Below are positions 31,391-43,391 of a DNA stretch of 64,000 nucleotides, piece after piece. The DNA comes from Heterocephalus glaber (taxonomy: Eukaryota > Chordata > Mammalia > Rodentia > Bathyergidae), in NCBI RefSeq assembly GCF_000247695.1, contig NW_004624778.1:8558881-8622880 (forward strand), read 5' to 3'. A program made the position numbers and the translations under genes. The notes beneath the pieces were generated by a model. It did not search any database and was not told the DNA's origin. It was given only the letters and a program-made list of their open reading frames with translations. The number at the start of each line of letters is the position of its first letter. The first letter of the stretch is position 1.

Positions 31391-34300
31391 CCAGCTTGGG
31401 AGAGCCTGCATCGGATCAAATGGGCTTTCTAGGAGCTTCTAGGATGCTTGGATTTCCCAGAACAGCTGGTAGAGGCCATTGAAGAGTATGCAAAGGGAGA
31501 AAGGTAATGAAGGTAGTGTTTAGGAAAGGCACTGCATTGTGAGGGCAACAAAAGGTCAAGCCACAGGCAGAGATGTGGCCACTCAGGGTCCAGGACAGCT
31601 TTCCTGGGGCCTCCTCCAAGGGAGGACTCTTCACAACCTTTGTACCTCACTGAGGCCTTGGTGGTGTGTGGCTTATCCACGCCCTTTCACTAAGCTAGCC
31701 CTCCCAAGTTGCCAAGTCGGTAGTAGGTACTGACAGCCTCACTACTGCCTTGCTCCTTGCTCTCAGCTTTTTCCATTCACTGCCTGTACTACTTCTAGAA
31801 CCTTCCCTTTCCCATCTGATTAATCACTTAAGAGTTTACCAGAGTGTCACTCATTTGCTTACGTACAGACTCTTTTGAGTCCGACAGGTGTCATTTCAAC
31901 AAATCGATTCTTGTATTGAATAAATTTGATAAAATTGTTGTTTTTATTTCCTATTATATTGTCTTATAAAAATTAATGAAAAATGCAATTTTTTTTCATC
32001 TTGTATTTAAATAATTGGATTGATAAGTGGTTAACTTTGAAATAAAGATTTGCCAAGTAAAAATAGAGGACTCCCACAATTTTTTTTCCCCATGAATACT
32101 TATCTAAAGAACTATTGCTTGTGCATCTGAAATTCAACTTTACCTGATACACCTGTATTTTTTCTGGCAACTCTATATCCCATATCTCAAGTGATCTCAC
32201 TTTGGAATTACAGGTCCACCTTGTACAATTCTCCAATGTCCCTTTCTCATATGAAGGTCCTGAGGCTCCTAAAGTTCACCCAGCTAAGGAAGAGCAAATT
32301 TATGACTTCCAGATCAGCTTAGTGCCCATTTGGCAACCTGTTCTCCATAACATGACATGGATTCGTTAAATGCATTGGCTTTTCTAGAAGTCTAAGGGTG
32401 AAAACTCATGGTGGAAAAATGTGTAAAAATGAAAATTCAAGTGCTATTCAAATGAGAATTTATTCTGGGCCTGGAAACTTCTTGGAATTGAGCAGATCTC
32501 TCATGGCCTCCTCTGTTAGCCAGGGAAGCCCCCTTGGCTTTCTGACCCACCCAATAATCACACGCTCTATTTGGCCCTGAACGGCAGTCCTTTCTGTTAG
32601 AATAATACCTTGTATTTTTCTGAGCTCATCCACAGGCATGGTTTCCTAAATCTTTGTAAGCTTTTTTCTTTTAATTGTAAATGATATTTATATACTTCAC
32701 ATGTTTCCAATTTGGTCCTGCCACCAAACAAAACAGAAAAGTTTCTACAAACACTGAATTACACATCAGCTCTTTATAAACAGTGCAGTTAAATTTTTGT
32801 TCTTATCTTTTTTCCTTCTGCTCTCCTTCATGTTTTTAGAATGTCATACCTTCTCCTCAGTTTTATTTGTCTAGCATACATCTGTTTAGGCATCACTGTT
32901 GTCAAAGAAAGGTTGTTTGATTGTTAAAACCATGAAAGGGAGGTGCTTGGAGTTCCCACAGGTCCAGCAGACTCCATTATTGCTGGAGCTCAGGGATGTC
33001 TAGTCCGGGGGCTTCTCTGTCTCCCTTATCTCCAACCCCCAGTTTCCTCAGGGTTCCTTATGCTTCCTCTTTCTGGTCTAAATGCTCTGAAGACTTTCAA
33101 CAATCATGGCTTGCCCACTATTTCAAAGTATTTTATTGTCATAGTTTTTGTTGCTTCTCAATATTAATCTGAGAAATTCTAGGTGAACATGGATATTATC
33201 TACTTGACAGGTGAGTACAAGAAAACCAGAACAGTGAACTTACCAAGCACCAGGGCAGAATGTGACAGGTGTCAATCTTCAGATCTTCAGTTCCTGGCCC
33301 ACTTTGGGCGGTGATCTGTTCTTAGAAGCTTCTCTAGTCATGCCTCGCTCATGAGATCTAAGGAGTTATTATATTCCTGTCTGAGCCACTGCAGTTGTTG
33401 GGTCCTATCACTTACACCCCTAATTTTTTTTGCAGCTGTATGTGGCCATGATTTTCTCAGCATCCATTTTCATTTCCTCTGAGAATTTTTCCATGTTAAT
33501 TTTTTGAATTGTTTGTACTTTCCAGTCACATGAAGGACCACTAGAAGGCAAGATGGGTTCCACTCCATAGGCTTTGTTGGATGTGTTGGAAACCAGAAGT
33601 GCTGTGGGTCACTACATAACAGCTAAGGTTATAGGTCCCTGTTCAACCCAGGTAGTCTTTGATATGTACTCAGCGAATACTGACATACAAGGAAAACAGT
33701 ATGATCTAAGTATATAGCATGAGTTCTTCATTTAGACTAAAAAAAGATGAAGCAGGCTTTCTGGAGGGAGGACAGCCTTTCTCCTTGCCATGGAAACCCC
33801 ATGACCTGCTGATAAATTATCAGCATTATGATTTCATCCATTGGGAATCATTTTCTTCTAAATATTTTATTAAATGCATATATTTTATTTCATAATAAAT
33901 ATGAGATTATTGTATATTTTAGTCCAAACAAAACTAAGAGACTCTACCATTTATACGTAGCTTTCACCTATAACCTTTCTTGCGTGGAGCAGGGAAGCCT
34001 GATCTCACCACAGTGGACAGTGCAGGTGTTTTGCCTCAGGCTTCATGATGCTCATGTCCCTTTGTGCAGGCAGGAACAGGGAGGACAGATGCATTCCTGG
34101 GATCAGTGTGACATCTGGCCCACTCTTCCAGACTCAGGTCTTCAAAGGCATTTTGTTATTTCTTGGAAAGTGTTATAAGCTTTACATATTTTGACCTATC
34201 CACATCAATTCTAAGACATAGATATAGTCTAAGTGCTGTTTTGATTGTCCGTCATTTTAGATTATCTACCATGGAGTCATTGATATGTACAGAGATGAGT

Positions 34301-35198
34301 GCAGGTACACTTCTTTCTCTAGGCATAGCTACAGAGATCCTGCTGGTTTGCTCCCATGCTCTTGGACAGGCTGTGTGTGGCACATTTCTAGAATTCTCAA
34401 GCCCTGCTCCTATAGTTACTTGTTTTCTTTCACTGGCCCGTGCCTCCTGGACACTTTCTCCCCCTTTTTGCAATGAAGCTGCTCCAGTTCAGAAATTCTT
34501 CCAGTTCCCATCTGCAGGGGTATCCCTAGCTGCCCCTGTCATCTCTAAAACCCCTTTAGTGAGATACACTTGACACCCAACTACATTGAAATTCACACTG
34601 TATTACTTGCTGCATGTTATCCACTGCCAAATTCAGTGTGAAGCCTCTCGCTGCTTATCACCTCTCCTTTGTACTGACCTCTATATTATGATATGCTTGC
34701 TCCAGACACGTGCAGTATCTCCCATGGGTATGAATGGCAGGTTCCAATGTAGGGCAAAGCAATAGAAAGATCTGCCCTTTCATCTATAGTTCAGCTCAGC
34801 TCTGGCTTTCATTCAGAAGAGAATGGGAAGGAGTCTGGGAACCATAAAACAGCCCTTTACACAGCTACTGGGAACATCCAAAACCCCTGGTATGAGTGTG
34901 CATAGGTTACCTGGCCAAAGCTGAGCAACTCTTGGAGTGTAAGGGAGAAAAATACTTATGACAATCATACTACCTTCGCTGCACTGCTCACTGAGGTGAC
35001 TTACTCCAAGACCTTGTTTATTCTTGCTTAGAAAAGAAGTTCTTGCCATTGTTCTTGTCCTCCAGCCAGTGTGGGGTGGAATGGATGGGGATTGTCTTCC
35101 CAGACTTTCCTGAATGCAAATAAGCAGATCAGTCCCATTTATCACCCCCACTCTAAATCTCATTGTTTGTTCCTTTGGAAAACGTGAATACTCAGACC

Positions 35199-35206
<8 letters not shown>
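31391..35206. other. Non-coding stretch, no gene seen
   Basis: No recognised repeat or exon over about 3.8 kb. The longest frame of the window, 34163-34573 (+, 136 codons), lies here. It overlaps other frames on both strands and shows no domain or favourable start context. A single CTCF-like motif (ccactagaaggca) is at 33538-33550. Confidence 0.45.

Positions 35207-35248
<42 letters not shown>
35207..35248. repeat. (CA)21 microsatellite
   Basis: Forty-two uninterrupted bases of CA, preceded by a short CT run (35199-35206). A pure tract of this length is likely to be polymorphic. The Thr/His run in the frame 35163-35357 is its translation. Confidence 0.97.
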
Positions 35249-35252
<4 letters not shown>

Positions 35253-37080
35253 CTACACCTCAATAACGTAATGCCTGGAGCTGACAGTTGTGGCATGCAG
35301 GAGCCACGCAGAGACAGATATGACGAAGATGAACTGATCCCATTTTTAAGAGAATGAAATAAGCTCTTTAAAACTAATAATCGGGCTCTCTTTTAGCTTG
35401 ATACACACTAAACTGTCGGTTTGAAGAATGAGACCCTGATGTGACTTCTCACCAATGAATGATTCTCTTCGTAATTTAAAAATAAACCAAGCCTTCTCAT
35501 TGCTAGTTTCCAAGGAATTAAGCAATACAGAATGGACAAATGAGAGGCCTGGAAAGGGCTACTCCTGCAAAGCCTGAAGTTCTCATCTGGTAGTATCAAA
35601 TAGTTCAGGGATGTGAATGAAGCACAGAAATTGTACTCTCTGCAGTGAGAATCCAAGGTGAGGAGGCAGAAGTCATTCTGTTGAAATTGAAATTCTAAGC
35701 CCTTGTCTCCATATGCACTCCCAGAGGATGGACACAGGCTGATGTCCAGATATACACAGGAGGAACTGGCTTCAGGATGTAGGATAAACTCTGGTGCTGC
35801 CCTTCAGCCCACACTGACATTCGTAGCATCTTCTGGAATTTCAGCTCCTGTGACAAGGGATGTGGAGAACTGTAAGCATGGCCCTGCTCTCAGGAATCTT
35901 TTATTTTTGGGGGAGTCCAGTCCTATACTGGGTAGAATGAGCTTCCAGCCCTGGGGATGACATGAAGGTTGAGGGAAATGTGCAGTATAATAGGATATCC
36001 GTTCTCCCTGAGGCTATAACAATTGGTTGAGGTGCAAAGATGATCATGAACAGAAGTAGAGATTTGAGATTAGAGATTGTGATAAGGACTCTTCCCAGTA
36101 CAGCTTTGAAGGGTACCTGTGTGTAGTCAGCACAAGGGGAACACTTGTTGAATGAAGTGATGGATGAATGAAGGAGGGATCAGATTGAACATTTGTTACA
36201 TACTCAGGAATGGCACAGAGGCATGTGTATATTAAACCTCCTCAGAAAGAGTGAGTGGAGAACAATCATAATGACACATGGCTTTTGATAGCAGCAGAGC
36301 AAGAAAGCTCATTCTCTGGGGGCAAGTTACCTTCTTAATCCACTTTGCATTTTATTCTACTTTACCTATTTATTGAGTGCTTGTGTTTTGTTAGAGGAGA
36401 CACGTGCTGGTAGCGGGATTCACTCCACAGGTGTCTGTCAGTCAGGGATCTAGCAGCCTGTTTTGTGTGTACTACTCTTCATAAGGCTTTCAACTTCTAT
36501 TTTCTCATTACCTCAAAGGACGTGATCAATATGGCAGACTGATCATTTCCAGTTTTACAGATGTGGACTCTGAATCCGCATGAACTGACTTGTCCAGCTT
36601 CTCATAGACAATGAAAAGCAACTCTTTTGGCTCACATTTCAAGGTGTCATCAAACATGATGACCTCCTGGCTAGACCACATTGGTGACACAGTGCTACTT
36701 CTGCAGGGCAGTTCAAGCTGCACAGCATGTGTCTTTTGCAAAAGGATTCTGCTAAGTCAAATATGGTCCACTTTTAACACTCTTTCTGCAGTGGATTAAG
36801 GAAATTGATCAACGTCTGCTCTCCTTGGGTCTGGGTTGTTTTCTTGTTCTCCAGGATTCTTCTTTATGCTAAGACAGTTCATATCTTAAAATATACTTAT
36901 CTTGAGCCAGGTTTCACTAGGTGAAATAAAGGAATTGTCTTTGGTTCTCCTGGATGGTGTCCAGACATCTGGAGTAATGAGAGGGAGACAGGAATGAAGA
37001 AATAGCCCAACTCTCATATTCTTAGTTCTCAAACCTGCCAAAGGTTTTGCAGAATTGTAAAAAGTATTTTATAACATAGA
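35249..37080. other. Non-coding stretch, no gene seen
   Basis: Unique-looking. 35250-35420 has several CpG and homeobox-like motifs (aactaataatcgggc). 36120-36170 (cacttgttgaatgaagtgat, then ggatgaatgaaggag) looks like a trace of a sense L2 3' end. No exon recognised. Confidence 0.45.
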
Positions 37081-37089
37081 ATGTGTCTA

Positions 37090-37275
37090 GTTCACTGGCA
37101 CTCAGTCTTGGCAGTGCATTTAGAATCACCTAGAGAGCTTTTTAAAATGCCAATGCTAGAGCCTTACCATGCTCCAGGAGTCAGTTTCAATTGGTCTAAA
37201 ATAGGTCCTGAGAATCAAGTGCTTTTAAACAGCATCTGACTGATTGTAATATATAGCTCAAGTTTGGTACTTCTG
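37090..37275 (+). mobile_element. MER5-like hAT (Charlie-type) element with target-site duplication
   Basis: The order cactggcactcagtcttggc, 'gcatttagaatcacctagag', 'agctttttaaaatgccaatg', 'ataggtcctgagaatcaagt', ending 'caagtttggtacttctg' matches the MER5 pattern ('cagtggttctcaaact..agaatcacctggag..ttaaaa..'). The flanks atgtgtcta (37081-37089) and atttgtcta (37276-37284) agree at 8 of 9 positions, consistent with the 8-bp duplication of hAT elements. Non-autonomous. Confidence 0.78.
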
Positions 37276-37380
37276 ATTTGTCTAACCTTAATATAAAAAT
37301 AATGAAGTTGATACCTGCAGAGTTTACGTTAATTGCCATATATTAGTTATATATTGATGGTTTAAAATTTCCTTAAAAAT

Positions 37381-37482
37381 TTGTAGTTTAGGGCCAGAGA
37401 TTTAGCTCAGTGGTTCTGCAGCCTGCCTTGAAAGCACAAGGTCCTGAGTTCGATCCCTGGTACCAAAAAAAATTGTAGTTTA
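37381..37482 (+). mobile_element. Young ID SINE with perfect 10-bp target-site duplication
   Basis: The body starts gggccagagatttagctcag at 37391, has A box tagctcagtgg and B box gagttcgatcc intact, and ends ggtacc before an A-rich tail (37464-37472). ttgtagttta occurs exactly at both edges (37381-37390 and 37473-37482). The perfect duplication and intact promoter boxes indicate a relatively recent insertion, like the copy at 9702. Confidence 0.95.
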
Positions 37483-39474
37483 CCATGATAAATATTTACT
37501 ACCTTTCAAGTATTCTTTGGGTCAAAAATTTGTAAGGAGCCTAGCTGAGTCCTTCTAGCTCATGGTCTTATGAGTTTGCAGTCAAAGGAGATGTTGGCTA
37601 TGGCTGTAGTCATGTGGTAGCTTGATTCGTCTATTGGATCCCCTTCTGGTGTGGCTCATTCACACACTGACAAGCTAGAATTGACTTTCGGCAGAAAGTT
37701 TCAGTTCTTCACCATGAGGTTCTCTCCATGGGACTCCTTGAGTCTTCACAGAATAACAACTCGATTTTCTTAGAGCAAGTGATGCAAGGACGAAGCCACA
37801 TGTCTTATTATCTAATCTTAGAAATCATACATATCTCTACTGCCACAGTCTGGCCACTAGAAGGGAATCACTAAAGCTACCCCTACTCAAGGGAAGAAGG
37901 ATATGCCTCCATCTTTTAAGAGGAGCAGTGCCAAAGAATTTGTAGACATATTTTAAAGCCACTCATGGACAAAGTCATGTAGCTGTAGTCATTGCTAGAG
38001 CTACCAGTCTCTTGACTGCTAGTTCAGTACCCATCAACTAGTCTCATCATTAATTGATTGATTGATTCTAAATAAGGAAATTCCCATAAATATTTAAGAT
38101 CTCATCAATTACCCTCTTCCTATGAACAGGCTGGTTCATCAGCATCCTGAGAAAGGTCCCTTGTTTGTTAGGCATGTGACCATCTCACTGTGATTCACTT
38201 TAACTTAAGCACCTCTTTTCACCTATTAGAGTCCTCTGAAGGATCGGATTACCTTGCCAGTGGAAATATATGAGCTCCTCATGTGATATACCATAACTGC
38301 AACAGCACATCATATAATTTTCCCCGAAGGCTTGTTGCAGCCTATGTCGAGTCATTTGTATTTATGACAGCTTGGGCGTGATTTAGTGCGACCTCACTTT
38401 GATAAAAGCCATTTAAAGCTCATAAATATGGGTGACATGCTGCCTTCCTGGCTGGGGTTTTTAAGGAGAGACGGAGATTTGCATTGCCACTCAACTTTCA
38501 TTGTTCAGGAAAGGAAAAACCAAAGGAAAGAGCGAAAAAGAAAGAGAGAGTGGGGGGAGGAAAGAGTCGAAGAAGGACAGAGATGGACAGGGACAAATGA
38601 AGGCCATTGCAGGATCTCACTTGAGCTGTGGGCATCAAGCTCCCTGCATGTGCATGTGCTCATCTCTGGGCTTTTGCTGGATGCAAGGGCCGGGATCTGT
38701 GAAGGGCACCAGCTCAGAGGGAGGGCCTGGGGAAGAACACAGGAGTGAAGAGGTCACCAGACGTCAAGGACCATTTACTTCCTCCTTTAAAAGCATTGTT
38801 CAATCACCACCAAATTATAGTAAATTGTCAATTTTTATTGGACAGGAAAGCCCTATAGCTTCACTCTGCACAACACAGCTTTCCACAAGGTAGAGTAGGT
38901 GACTACTCTGTTTGTGAGATCTGAGGACACCAAACTGGGGCTTCCCCAAAGTATCTTACAATGACCCTGAAGGACATATCATCCTATCATTATGAGCCAC
39001 CTTTTTTTTGGCTGGGAGATTTGTCCAGGCCCTGGATACCTGCCAAAGCTACCCCTTCATTCTACACATGATGAAGCCAGGATCAGCTAGAGAGACAGGC
39101 TAAGGTCAGGTGGCTCAGCCCACAGCCATCCCACACCTGGGAGACCCTGGGGAGCTAAACTTTTAGTTGACTTTCTTCTTTCTCTGGGATTATTGTGTGC
39201 ACATGAGGAACTGGGGCAGAGGGTGCTGAAAGGACAGGTCACTAGGCAGTCCTGGAGTGGGAGAGAAGTCCAGATGCCTCATTCTGGGGGCCTGGAAACA
39301 GCTTTTACTCTGCACACATCTTTTTTTATGACCCATGCAGTGTTTTATCAAAACAAACAGTTTTGTCAAACATATATTCAAACATACAATCACACCCCAC
39401 CAGAGTTAGATTTTTTGGTTTCCATTAACTGAGCTGGAAGGGGTCCTGCAGCTCCCCAAGTGACCCATTGCACA
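37483..39474. other. Non-coding stretch containing a possible conserved element
   Basis: No repeats recognised apart from an MIR-like trace near 39060-39115. 38335-38490 is CpG-containing and motif-rich (separate entry). Overlapping frames of 120-130 codons on the plus strand (38386-38748, 38501-38893) arise from purine-rich sequence and have no domain. Confidence 0.45.
38335..38490. promoter_or_regulatory. Possible conserved regulatory element with octamer motif
   Basis: The block keeps CpG dinucleotides in a CpG-poor setting (gtcgag, gggcgtg, gtgcgacc, agacgg). It contains a near-AP-1 site (gagtcat), a GATA-type tgataa, and the POU octamer ATTTGCAT at 38477-38484. It lies outside any recognised repeat. 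Function is inferred only from composition and motif density. Confidence 0.25.
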
Positions 39475-39590
39475 TGCTGAAATTTCATTTTACAGATGGG
39501 AAAACTCAGGGACTAAGTCTCAGGGGGATGATGTGCTTATCCAAGGAGGGACATATAAGGCTAGTGGCTGAGCAGGGGCTATAGTAGAAT
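39475..39590 (-). mobile_element. MIR-type SINE, antisense
   Basis: 'tttcattttacagatgggaa', 'aactcagggactaagtctca', 'gatgtgcttatccaaggagg', 'ggctagtggctgagcagggg' matches the antisense MIR core ('ttttacagatgaggaaactgaggc..cttgcccaaggtcac..'). Confidence 0.65.
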
Positions 39591-42255
39591 TCCTCTGACA
39601 CCTGTCTTTCGAGATTGTGCCTGACAACCATGCTCACCCAGGCCAGCTGCAGTCCTCCCTGCTCACATGTCTCTCATGGCCATGTGCCTCTTCCGGTAGT
39701 TCTTGGTAAGCTGTATCTCTCCAGCAAGAGGTGATGCCCTTCAAGGGCAGGCACATGGAAGCAGTAGATAATGCAGTTTCAGGGGAGCAGAAGGGGAGTC
39801 ATTCTTCATTCACCACAGTGCCCACCAGGGCCTGGGCACATGAGGAGATGGAGTGTCTGGTGCACCTTCCCTGATGGTGATCCAGGGGTCCAGGAGCAGC
39901 TGACAACTCATCCCCACAGCATCTGCCTCAGAGTGTTGTCCTCAGCAGACAGAAGATGATATTTTTCACAAATTAAATCTCTGTTTAGGTCCTATTAATC
40001 TCTCAAGTTCACACACTCTTTTTGTCTTTGATCCAGATTTCTATTTTTCCTTTTTCCAAAAGCTTAATTTTCACTCCTCTCATTTTTGTTGTTGTTGTTG
40101 TTGTGGCCTTTGACATGTTTCTCTGTGTGTGGGTGTGTGTACTGTATTGTTTGTTTAATAATACACTTATTTGAGAAAAGGGATTTTATTTTATCCCTCA
40201 AATAAGTTGGTTGTTAATTGAAGTTTTTGATATGCAAGAAAGGATATGTTTGATATATGCACCTGTGTGCTATTTGATTTTTAGTTTGTCCAAGTGCTGC
40301 TAGGAATAGGAGCCCCCTGATGCCCCTATTGTTCCTCCCTAGCTTTACTGTGTTACCTTCTCCCTTCTTCCTTCTTCCCTCTCCCCTGTCTTCTTTCTGT
40401 CTCCTCTTTCTCTGTCTTCCCCACTCTCCTCTGCCCTCTGTCATTCTCTATCTGTCTCTTTGTCTCTCTCTGATCCCCCCCAAAAAACTATTAAGCTGCT
40501 ACTACCACACCACCCTGAGTTAGATAGATACTTCCTGCTTCTCACTTTCTCACTCAGTGGTCTACATTTCTAGAAGTTGTCCTGTACATGGACATGTGTG
40601 GAACGTGAGTCTGTGTTGGGGAGGATAAGATAGAAATTAAAAGAAGTTCTGCTGCCTGCTCAAAGGGGCACAGATCACAAAGCCACAACCCCTGGGATTT
40701 GAAGCCAGCTTAGAGGGCTCCCTGAGGCCTCCACTCATCAGCCTATAAGGGAGGAGAAATCATGGACTTGGCCCTGTAGGTTCTTCCCATCAGTGAGAGC
40801 AGCAGGTTAAAAGCACCAGTCAGCTGGACAGCTCAGCAAGGCAGTGTATGGTAAGCATCTCCTGAAAGGTTCTCAGTAATTGAAGCTCCCAGATTCAGAA
40901 GAAGAGATTGCTGTAAGGTAATACTGCCCAGTGAGGCTTTACAAGCACATAGGAACTTCCTGACCTAGACCAGCAGGAGGGCTGAACAGGCACAGGGCTT
41001 GTGGACACAACCTAGAAAGTTTGCTTTCAGATATGATATATATCCACACTTGTTCCAGAAGCCAGGAAAGAGATTGATTTTGTGGAGAGAAGAGTCTTGA
41101 TAGGAATCAGTGAGAAGTAAGTTTGGATCATGTGAGCAAGAACTATTATTTCTGAATAGTATAGAAGAGTTATTGGGTATACCCGGCTCTTCTCTTTTTC
41201 TATAAGGATATAGCTAGAAAGTTCATTTGTAGTGAGTAGAGAAATAACAGATACTGTGTTTTCTTCAAAACTTACAAGAAATTTGGCTGATTGTGGTTAT
41301 TGTTCTAAGTGGTGCTGTTACTAAATTGGCTTCGACCCCCCAGGATTAAATGCCCCCTGGCCCAGGGTTCTTCCAAAGGCCGGAGCCTTTCCAGAAGTCT
41401 CAGGCAGCCGTCCAGCTTTTCTCTCCTTTCCTCATTACCCTCAGCCTCTTCAGAATTGCCTGACTGCAGTCATTTACACACATAAATTTCCAGGAAGTAG
41501 GAAGCTTCACACTTCATCTCATTAACCTGCATGGTGCCAGGAGCTGAATCCCCATTCAGGGCATCAAGGTGTTCTGTGTGATGCCCTTCAGCAGTCAATC
41601 TCTGGTCTCTGGGGGACTAATTTCCCTACAGGTTTGCATAACGCACTGCATTTGCAGGAGGGAGACCGTGGCTGAGTGACTCCAGGGCCATAGGGCCCCA
41701 TAGGGATGGCCCATTTCCACGCATCCAGCACTGCCAGGAGTGTGGTGCTTTCTGTCCCATGGCTCTAGGGACGTTCCCCCTGTGCAGCTGGCACATTGCT
41801 CTCTCCAAGGTTTGTTCCAAGCAAAGTCAGCCCCCCAACTGCCGCTTCCTCATATCTAAATTCTCCAGTGAGCCTAGTTTTAATTAATTACCATCTACTT
41901 TATACTCAAGAGGGAAACCTGCTTGGGGAAGTGTGGGAGGGGATAGATGGAGAAATTCAACCGAAATTCTCAGGTTGCAAAGCGTGTTGTTAGCAGGAAT
42001 ACTTGTTCCTATGGTAAAGGAGGAGAGGGTATCCAGCTTTATACAAAGCTGTGTCTAAATCAATCTTTTCTTATATACTCAGTACCTAACAGAGGGAAGC
42101 CTCATTGTACCCCAAACTTCCTCTTGGAAACTCAGGCCTCCCCATTTTTAACAGTTATAGGAACCATATTTTTACTTGCTTCCAGGGCTTCACCCTTAAT
42201 CTGATCCAGTCTCTCCTCTCAAAGAGGCCATGACTTGATTTTGCGGGTAAACACA
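39591..42255. other. Non-coding stretch with a polypyrimidine tract
   Basis: The polypyrimidine tract is at 40356-40487 and a (TTG)n run near 40085-40103. 41300-41900 is unique-looking, with a homeobox-like ttttaattaattacc at about 41878. No exon recognised. Confidence 0.45.
40356..40487. repeat. Polypyrimidine tract, about 130 bp
   Basis: Nearly continuous C/T (ccttctcccttcttccttct, then ctcccctgtcttctttctgtc, then cctctttctctgtcttcccc) with few purines. Such tracts can form triplex DNA. It is imperfect, so it is not a simple microsatellite. Frames on both strands here (40214-40444, 40320-40523) are compositional. Confidence 0.85.
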
Positions 42256-42315
42256 GTGATTATTAATCCAGCCACACTTCTCAACCACCTGTGGAGTTTG
42301 TAAAAATGCATATCC
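42256..42315 (-). mobile_element. hAT MER5-like fragment, part 1 (interrupted)
   Basis: tccagccacacttctcaacc followed by 'acctgtggagtttgtaaaaa' and 'tgcatatcc' resembles the MER5-type opening ('..cacttctcaa..cacctggggagctttttaaaa'). A complementary section seems to resume at about 42613, after an L1 fragment. The assignment is tentative, and the strand is a guess. Confidence 0.35.
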
Positions 42316-42612
42316 TACTTTTTTTCTAATTTTTTTAAATTTAATATTCTTATATCATGACTTTTTGAGATTTAATTCACATACTATAAATTTTACCCTT
42401 TTAGCATATACAACTCAGTGGGATTTTTAGTGTATTGCGGATGGTACAAGCATCAGCATTATCTAATTCCAGAAAGATTTCAACCTCCCAAAACCAATCC
42501 CATTAGCAGTCTTTCCCTACTTCCCCTCACCCTGGCCTTAGGACAATACTAATCTATTTTCTGTCTCTATGGATTTGCCTGTTCTGGATTTTTTTTCCTA
42601 TAAATGGTATTA
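42316..42612 (-). mobile_element. LINE-1 3' UTR fragment, antisense
   Basis: The order 'tttttgagatttaattcaca', 'actataaattttaccctttt', 'tatacaactcagtgggattt', 'agcattatctaattccagaa', 'cccattagcagtctttccct', 'tctatttgcctgttctgg'-type segment at 42562-42590 and 'ataaatggtattagaaat' is the well-known antisense 3' end of older mammalian L1 subfamilies. No ORF2 remains. Confidence 0.88.
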
Positions 42613-42660
42613 GAAATATATGCTGAGCTCCATTCTGAACCTGTGAATTGAAATATCTGG
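42613..42660 (-). mobile_element. hAT MER5-like fragment, part 2
   Basis: tgctgagctccattctgaac then 'ctgtgaattgaaatatctgg' resembles the MER5-type middle ('..ctgggccccacccccagacctactgaatcagaatctctggg'). If right, the L1 at 42316-42612 landed within this hAT element. The evidence is weak. Confidence 0.35.
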
Positions 42661-42679
42661 GACTGATAAATTTTGTTTT

Positions 42680-43130
42680 GTTTTGTTTAAGTCTCGAGGG
42701 CGGTTAAATGGAGCCAGTGTTTAAACACTCTAGGCGAGACATGAAATATCTTCACATGGACTCCCCATTTTCTCTAGTGAACAGTGTTTGCTCAGAAAAT
42801 GTGTTTTGAATGACAAAGCTTACATTCTAGGAGAACCTCCCGAAGCCTAGTGTAATTAGGATTCACATCCCCCACAGATAATGATTATCCCTAACTTCTC
42901 CAATTAGATGTTTCATCAATACTTTATGGAAATCTCAGTCAAAATCCATTTTAGTCTCTCCTTGTTCAAATCAATAAATTGAATGAGTCTGAAGGACTGT
43001 TATTATCTCCCAGTTGGTACAGAACTTTTCCACACAGGGCTGTGGCTGGAAGCTCATGAAAGGAGCTTTCCTTTCCAGAGAATTCGATCGTGACAGGGAT
43101 AGTCCGGATCACTCAGAACAACTTAAATGA
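42680..43130. promoter_or_regulatory. Possible conserved non-coding element
   Basis: Unique-looking block between an L1 and a hAT fragment, with CpG (ctcgagggcggttaaatgg; attcgatcgtgac; gtccggatc), a taattagg, 'agataatgattatcc', 'ttccaatc'-type AT-rich core and a cacgtgagt at 43150. There is no open frame. Such mixes are common in distal regulatory elements, but the call is inference only. Confidence 0.2.
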
Positions 43131-43391
43131 ATGGCCAGACTAGGGTCTCACGTGAGTACCAGGACCAAAAATGTAACAGTGTTAGAGTTGGAACATTGTG
43201 TAGAAGATTAAAAACAAGCACAACACTGCAGTGATTAGAAAGACATCATTGAGGGTTAATCCACATGCTGTTTGTAGGGTCTGTTCAGTAGTCCAAGTCT
43301 GCTTCTCTACTCCCCAGGAGTCCTGCTTGCAAAGGAGCCAGTCCCACGCAGGGACTGCTCAGGTCATGCCTGTCTGCCTACTGCCTTATAC

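Noticed and set aside
34163..34573. Longest open frame, 136 codons, plus strand
   Set aside because: Overlaps frames on both strands, has no domain or repeat, weak start context and no neighbouring gene structure; expected by chance in 64 kb.
38501..38893. 130-codon frame rich in Lys/Glu/Arg
   Set aside because: The start is translated from a purine-rich stretch; a second frame of similar length overlaps it.
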